The notes under the pieces: generated by a model
Seen by the model: only the letters and a program-made list of their open reading frames with translations
The model's database searches: none
Told to the model about the DNA's origin: nothing
Made by a program: the position numbers and the translations under genes
In this document: positions 44,370-48,254 of the stretch, one piece after another
Numbering within the stretch: position 1 is the first letter of the stretch
Layout of the letters: each line of letters opens with the position of its first letter
Source: Bacteroidales bacterium
GTDB lineage: Bacteria > Bacteroidota > Bacteroidia > Bacteroidales > VadinHA17
Reading direction: 5' to 3'
DNA length: 48,254 nucleotides
Assembly (NCBI GenBank): GCA_025454795.1
Contig: JALONT010000023.1
Location: 1-48,254, forward strand

Positions 44370-45608
44370 TTAATCAAATTCCGCTCTCAGGATGTTAACC
44401 ACCTCTTTGACGGTCTCTTCTTCAAGATCAGTTCTTTTAACAAGATCACTGATGGAAAGGTTCAATACACTTCTTGCGGTATCGCAACCGATAGCCTTTA
44501 GTTCTTCGATTATCCAGTCTTCTATCTCATCGCTGAATTCCTCAAGATTAACATCCTCTTCATCCTCTCCTCCCGGCTCTCTGTAAACATCTATTTCATA
44601 TCCGGTAAGCTGACTTGCAAGCTTTATGTTGAGGCCACCTTTACCGATTGCCAGGGATACTTCGTTGGGTTTAAGATAGATCTCAGCTCTTTTTGTCTCT
44701 TCAACAAGCTTAATTGAAGTGATCTTTGCAGGACTGAGTGCTCTCTGAATAAAAAGCTGATTATTTGATGTATAATTGATTACGTCGATATTCTCATTAC
44801 GGAGTTCCCTTACAATGCCATGGATCCTTGATCCCTTCATACCGACGCAGGCGCCGACCGGGTCTATCCTTTCGTCGTACGATTCAACAGCAACCTTGGC
44901 GCGTTCCCCGGGCACCCTTACAATATTCTTGATTGTAATTAAACCGTCGAAGATCTCAGGAACTTCGAGTTCGAAGAGTCTTTCAAGGAAGACAGGTGAT
45001 GTACGGCTGAGGATTATAAATGGAGTGTTGTTCCTCATTTCAACCTTTATGACAACCGCCCTAATTGAGTCACCCTTGCGGAAATGGTCAGATGGAATCT
45101 GCTCGCTTTTTGGCAATATTAGTTCATTGCCGTCATCATCGAGAACAAGGATCTCCCTCTTCCATACCTGGTAAACCTCACCGGTAACGATCTCGCCGAT
45201 ACGGTCCTTGTATTTGATGTAAATATTATTCTTCTCAAGGTCGAGGATGCGTGCGGTAAGATTCTGGCGAAGTGACAGGATAGCCCTTCTTCCAAAGTCA
45301 AGAAATTTAACCTCATCCGAGACCTCTTCACCGACCTCATAATCATCATCAATCTTTTTGGCTTCTGAAAGCGGTATCTGGGTTATCGGGTCGGTAAGTT
45401 CGCTGTCATCAACAACCATCCTGTTTCTCCAAATCTCAAAGTCACCTTTATCAATATTGACGATTATGTCAAAATTATCGGCCGAACCATACTTCTTGGC
45501 AAGCATGCTCCTGAAAACATCTTCGAGAACGCTCATCATTGTAGGCCGGTCAATATTCTTCAGCTCTTTAAATTCCGAAAAGGTGTCGATCAAATTAACA
45601 TTTTCCAT
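44370..45608 (-). CDS. nusA: Transcription elongation/termination factor NusA
   Basis: RNA-polymerase-binding factor of 412 residues: N-terminal domain (about 1-130), S1 domain (about 135-205, RIGEIVTGEVYQVWKREILV), two KH domains (about 205-345, with VGACVGMKGSRIHGIV and LAIGKGGLNIKLAS) and a short C-terminal part with helix-hairpin-helix character. It modulates pausing, termination and antitermination. Between rimP and infB, the conserved order. Confidence 0.96.
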   Translation of the reverse strand: MENVNLIDTFSEFKELKNIDRPTMMSVLEDVFRSMLAKKYGSADNFDIIVNIDKGDFEIWRNRMVVDDSELTDPITQIPLSEAKKIDDDYEVGEEVSDEVKFLDFGRRAILSLRQNLTARILDLEKNNIYIKYKDRIGEIVTGEVYQVWKREILVLDDDGNELILPKSEQIPSDHFRKGDSIRAVVIKVEMRNNTPFIILSRTSPVFLERLFELEVPEIFDGLITIKNIVRVPGERAKVAVESYDERIDPVGACVGMKGSRIHGIVRELRNENIDVINYTSNNQLFIQRALSPAKITSIKLVEETKRAEIYLKPNEVSLAIGKGGLNIKLASQLTGYEIDVYREPGGEDEEDVNLEEFSDEIEDWIIEELKAIGCDTARSVLNLSISDLVKRTDLEEETVKEVVNILRAEFD

Positions 45609-45628
45609 CTGGTATAAGCCTCTTATAA

Positions 45629-46081
45629 TTACTTAATTGTCAAAATTACTCTTGTCGATTTTACCTGGTCAAAGTTGAAGGAAAACTCTTTGATTTCCTT
45701 GGTTTTGCCTTTAATCTTAACTTCAGTTTCAAGTTCAAATCCGCCACTGGTTACATTTCTTAATAAACCTGAGAACTTTGTTTCTTCGTTATCAACCACT
45801 TCGACTCTTCTTCCTTCGTTCTTGTAATACTGTTCAATAACGACGAAGGGCATGTCAAGTCCAGGTGATGAGACCTGCAGCTCGAAATCCTCGACATCAC
45901 GGTCGAGACTTTTCTCGATATGACGGTGAAGGGCAGCACATTCATCAATGGTTATTCCGTTCAGTGTATCAGCCAGGACCGTAATCCTGTTTGCGCTGCT
46001 CAACTTAACGGCTACAAGGAAGATCCCTGTTCCGGTAATGAACTCATTAACAAGCTTTTCTATTTTGTTCTTATCAATCAT
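45629..46081 (-). CDS. rimP: Ribosome maturation factor RimP
   Basis: 30S assembly factor of 150 residues with the two-domain RimP fold; the N-terminal alpha/beta part includes ITIDECAALHRHIEKSLDRD and the block FELQVSSPGLDMPF is the family signature. The C-terminal SH3-like domain follows (about 90-150). First gene of the operon, preceded by a complete promoter and a leader hairpin. Confidence 0.93.
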   Translation of the reverse strand: MIDKNKIEKLVNEFITGTGIFLVAVKLSSANRITVLADTLNGITIDECAALHRHIEKSLDRDVEDFELQVSSPGLDMPFVVIEQYYKNEGRRVEVVDNEETKFSGLLRNVTSGGFELETEVKIKGKTKEIKEFSFNFDQVKSTRVILTIK

Positions 46082-46102
46082 TTTTTATTTCAGATAACAA
46101 AA

Positions 46103-46121
46103 TAGGGGACTCTGTCCCCTA
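46103..46121 (-). promoter_or_regulatory. Leader hairpin before rimP
   Basis: Perfect inverted repeat TAGGGGAC-AGA-GTCCCCTA (minus strand), followed by TTTTG, 22 bases upstream of the rimP start and downstream of the promoter. It may be an attenuator or NusA-sensitive pause site controlling the operon (inference). Confidence 0.55.
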
Positions 46122-46145
46122 GCTCAATTCACCCTCAAATCGGTT

Positions 46146-46177
46146 GCAAAGGTATATATAGTTTTGGAATTAGCAAA
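46146..46177 (-). promoter_or_regulatory. Promoter of the rimP-nusA-infB operon
   Basis: On the minus strand TTTG (46174-46177), 19-base spacer and TACCTTTGC (46146-46154), an exact match to the Bacteroidota housekeeping consensus. Confidence 0.8.
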
Positions 46178-46356
46178 TTTTACAAGGAATAATTATCTTA
46201 TTGCACTCTTTGTGAAAACTTTGCGAACTTTGCGGTTATTATAACTGGTTGAAAAGGTTGAAAGGGGTTGAAGAGGATTGCTCCCCTCCCTGGAGAGCCT
46301 GCCCCGTTCCAGCGGGGGCTGGGGGTGAGTTATATTTTAAGTAGAAAGTAAAGCAG

Positions 46357-47298
46357 ATGACCGAAGGGATTTATACTAGAGAAGATCGTAAGCTTTTATC
46401 TCAATGTACGTTATGCCCACGTGAATGCGGTGTGAACAGATTTGAGGGTGGCGACGGTTACTGCGGGATGGATGCAGGGCTGAATATCGCCTCAATCTGT
46501 ATTCACCACGGCGAGGAGCCTGTGATAAGCGGACCCGATGGCATCTGTAATATCTTTTTTTCGGGATGTAACCTTCATTGTATCTATTGCCAGAACCACG
46601 AGATAAGTCATCCCGGAAAGGAAGTCATTCTGAGATCGCTTGAACTTGTTGAAGCACTTGACGAAATTGAAAAGATACTATCATCAGGGGTTAAGTCAGT
46701 CGGGTTCGTATCACCTTCGCACGTGGTACCGCAGGTAAAAGCGATCATAAAAGGATTGCATGCAAGAGGGCTGACCCCGGTGACCGTATACAATACAAAC
46801 GGATATGATAAGGCTAATGTAATTGAGAGCCTGGAAGGGCTGATAGATGTTTATCTTCCCGATTATAAATATGTCACATCGGAAATTGCACAGGAGTATT
46901 CCGACGCTGCTGATTACCCTGAGGTGGCTCTGAAAGCATTAAAAAAAATGTATTACCAGAAAGGCTCCACACTTCAACTTGATGAACGTGGGAGAGCGGA
47001 ATGCGGAATTCTCATCAGGCATCTTGTTCTGCCAGGACATGCTGAAGAGAGTAAGATAGTTTTAAGAAGCATTGCAGATGAGCTTTCAACAGGAGTACAT
47101 CTTTCATTGATGTCGCAATATCATCCCACACCATTTGTGATGAATCATCAAACTCTGAATCGTTCCCTGTATAAATCAGAATATGAATTAGTTGCTGAGG
47201 CAATGGAGAACCTTGGTTTCCGTAATGGCTGGATCCAGGATCTTGACAGCTACCTGAATTACAGACCTGATTTCAATAAGGAGCATCCTTTTGAGTAA
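46357..47298 (+). CDS. Radical-SAM protein, PflA-like activating-enzyme family
   Basis: Protein of 313 residues. Cluster motif C71-x3-C75-x2-C78 (CNLHCIYCQNH) starts a radical-SAM barrel; the N-terminal Cys set C17, C20, C24 and C36 (CTLCPRECGVNR...GYCG) is typical of the cytoplasmic group annotated as pyruvate-formate-lyase activating-enzyme homologs. Real targets in this group are mostly unknown. No glycyl-radical enzyme gene is nearby, so activation of a glycyl-radical partner is not shown. Stand-alone gene with repeat DNA on both sides. Confidence 0.88.
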   Translation: MTEGIYTREDRKLLSQCTLCPRECGVNRFEGGDGYCGMDAGLNIASICIHHGEEPVISGPDGICNIFFSGCNLHCIYCQNHEISHPGKEVILRSLELVEALDEIEKILSSGVKSVGFVSPSHVVPQVKAIIKGLHARGLTPVTVYNTNGYDKANVIESLEGLIDVYLPDYKYVTSEIAQEYSDAADYPEVALKALKKMYYQKGSTLQLDERGRAECGILIRHLVLPGHAEESKIVLRSIADELSTGVHLSLMSQYHPTPFVMNHQTLNRSLYKSEYELVAEAMENLGFRNGWIQDLDSYLNYRPDFNKEHPFE

Positions 47299-47366
47299 CC
47301 CACCTTCTTGCGGCGAAGGAAATTATTGAGTTTTAAGGCATTTTCCGGAGACCTTCTGGCAAAACA

Positions 47367-47987
47367 TTAACGTTTCCAGTTTATTGGATTATTGATGATA
47401 TATTTTCTGATCCGGATCAATTCAGAACTGCTACGGATGATTCGGTCGTAAAATCGGGATTGCCATTGAAAATCATATCCACATGATTTAATTGTTATTG
47501 TGCATATTCGTTTATATTGATTGATAATCGATCCAATTGAATTTGATTTCCAATATGGATTTTTCAATTTGATTGATTTTTTCGCAGATGTACCCGTATT
47601 GGATGATGATTCCGATGAAATACCCGCCATGGATGATGATACCACCGATGTAGAGACGCCCAATTTGGGCGTCTCTACGATAATGGGATCGGAATCGGTA
47701 TTGGAAACGGTATTCCGATTAATAATTATTATTCCATGAATATGATCCGGCATGATTATGAATTCATCCAATTCAATAAATTGAAAATGATCGGGTATTT
47801 CCTGCCACAATTTTTTCGCAATCATCCCGATTTCCGACAAAATCATTTCCCCGTTTTCCACATCACCGAAACTGGGGATTTTACATTTTGTACATATTGT
47901 AATGAAATATCTTCCGGGCGATGAATAATCATATCCTAGGTAACGGATTGATCCGATACGGTATTTGTTTCTGAACAGCGACGACAT
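47367..47987 (-). CDS. REP-associated tyrosine transposase (RAYT, TnpA_REP-like)
   Basis: Protein of 206 residues of the Y1/IS200-like HUH family domesticated with palindromic repeats. Motifs: GRYFITICTK near the N-terminus, His82-x-His84 in MPDHIHGIIII, a catalytic Tyr candidate Tyr158 (NQYKRI) and the conserved SRFYDRIIR...RKYIINNPINW C-terminus. A 40-60-residue low-complexity insert (about 92-140) separates the halves, and its DNA includes a perfect 29-base palindrome. No terminal inverted repeats of a full IS are seen. It probably mobilises REP-like hairpins. Confidence 0.9.
   Translation of the reverse strand: MSSLFRNKYRIGSIRYLGYDYSSPGRYFITICTKCKIPSFGDVENGEMILSEIGMIAKKLWQEIPDHFQFIELDEFIIMPDHIHGIIIINRNTVSNTDSDPIIVETPKLGVSTSVVSSSMAGISSESSSNTGTSAKKSIKLKNPYWKSNSIGSIINQYKRICTITIKSCGYDFQWQSRFYDRIIRSSSELIRIRKYIINNPINWKR
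47650..47678. repeat. 29-base perfect palindrome inside the RAYT gene
   Basis: Arms GTAGAGACGCCCAA and TTGGGCGTCTCTAC around one central T. In frame it encodes VETPKLGVST. Such GTAGAGACG...CGTCTCTAC hairpins resemble dispersed repeats in bacterial genomes, so this is a REP-like unit inside its likely transposase gene. Confidence 0.75.
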
Positions 47988-48254
47988 TTAAAAATCAATG
48001 CAACAGACAAATGCAAATTACAAAAAATATTGAAATCCGGATCAATTAATGATTTGTTAATTTTGGAACCACATGGAATCAAATCAGGATTTGAACTGTC
48101 TAATGGTAAAACAGTTTAAAAGATGGTCCCACAGACGTGTGCCGTCATAAAAGAAAATTATTAATTTAACGTGAGTTCGACATAAAAACAAAGTACTTGA
48201 TTTGACTTGGTGTTACTTGGTGACTTCGTGTCTTAGTGGCGAGAGAATTTTTGC
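47988..48254. other. Gene-free right end of the window
   Basis: No gene is supported. AT-rich, ending in a TTACTTGGTGACTTCGTGTC-type run that resembles the simple repeat near 30100-30180. Nothing else is recognised. Confidence 0.5.

Overview
The window is chromosomal DNA from a member of the Bacteroidota, probably an environmental Bacteroidales-like lineage. The evidence is a 2474-residue SprA (the type IX secretion translocon), a TonB-dependent receptor with a carboxypeptidase-regulatory N-terminus, the ruvA-sprA-gcvH gene order, and promoters of the phylum type (TTTG, about 19 bases, TAnnTTTG). No species can be named from the sequence alone.

Layout. 1-5.9 kb (minus strand): a TetR-controlled tripartite efflux operon (tetR, tolC-like, adaptor, RND pump). 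The pump runs off the left edge, and three copies of a near-palindromic operator lie in the two control regions. 6-7.1 kb: an iron-sulfur protein. 7.1-17.1 kb: an accessory segment bounded by copies of a tRNA 3'-flank repeat. It holds a hydrolase, a broken ketopantoate reductase fragment, a CPBP protease gene with one nonsense codon, an outer-membrane barrel, a lipoprotein, a TonB receptor, a small conserved-looking protein and a large MalT-type LuxR regulator. 17.1-24.27 kb: a compact mobile element inserted at the 3' end of the initiator tRNA gene. 24.3-46 kb: core genes, namely superoxide reductase, M23 peptidase, dxr-rseP, tatA, mqnC, pepA-pdxA-ruvA-sprA, gcvH, and on the minus strand rimP-nusA-infB. 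46.3-48 kb: a radical-SAM activase-like gene and a REP-associated (RAYT) transposase.

The most interesting part is the 7.2-kb element at 17.1-24.27 kb. It has duplicated tRNA-end att sites, a tyrosine integrase, an excisionase-like HTH protein, a minimal family-A-like polymerase, several orphan genes, and a TerS-like (DUF5681) plus TerL terminase pair. It has no portal, capsid, tail or lysis genes. A 22-24-base repeat occurs near both ends and, inverted, before the polymerase gene, and a three-way-junction hairpin precedes the first gene. The combination looks like a phage satellite that brings its own packaging motor and polymerase. This is an inference from gene content. The other tRNA-flank copies at 7.1-7.4 kb suggest that the same tRNA gene received earlier insertions, leaving 7.4-17.1 kb as an older, decaying layer.
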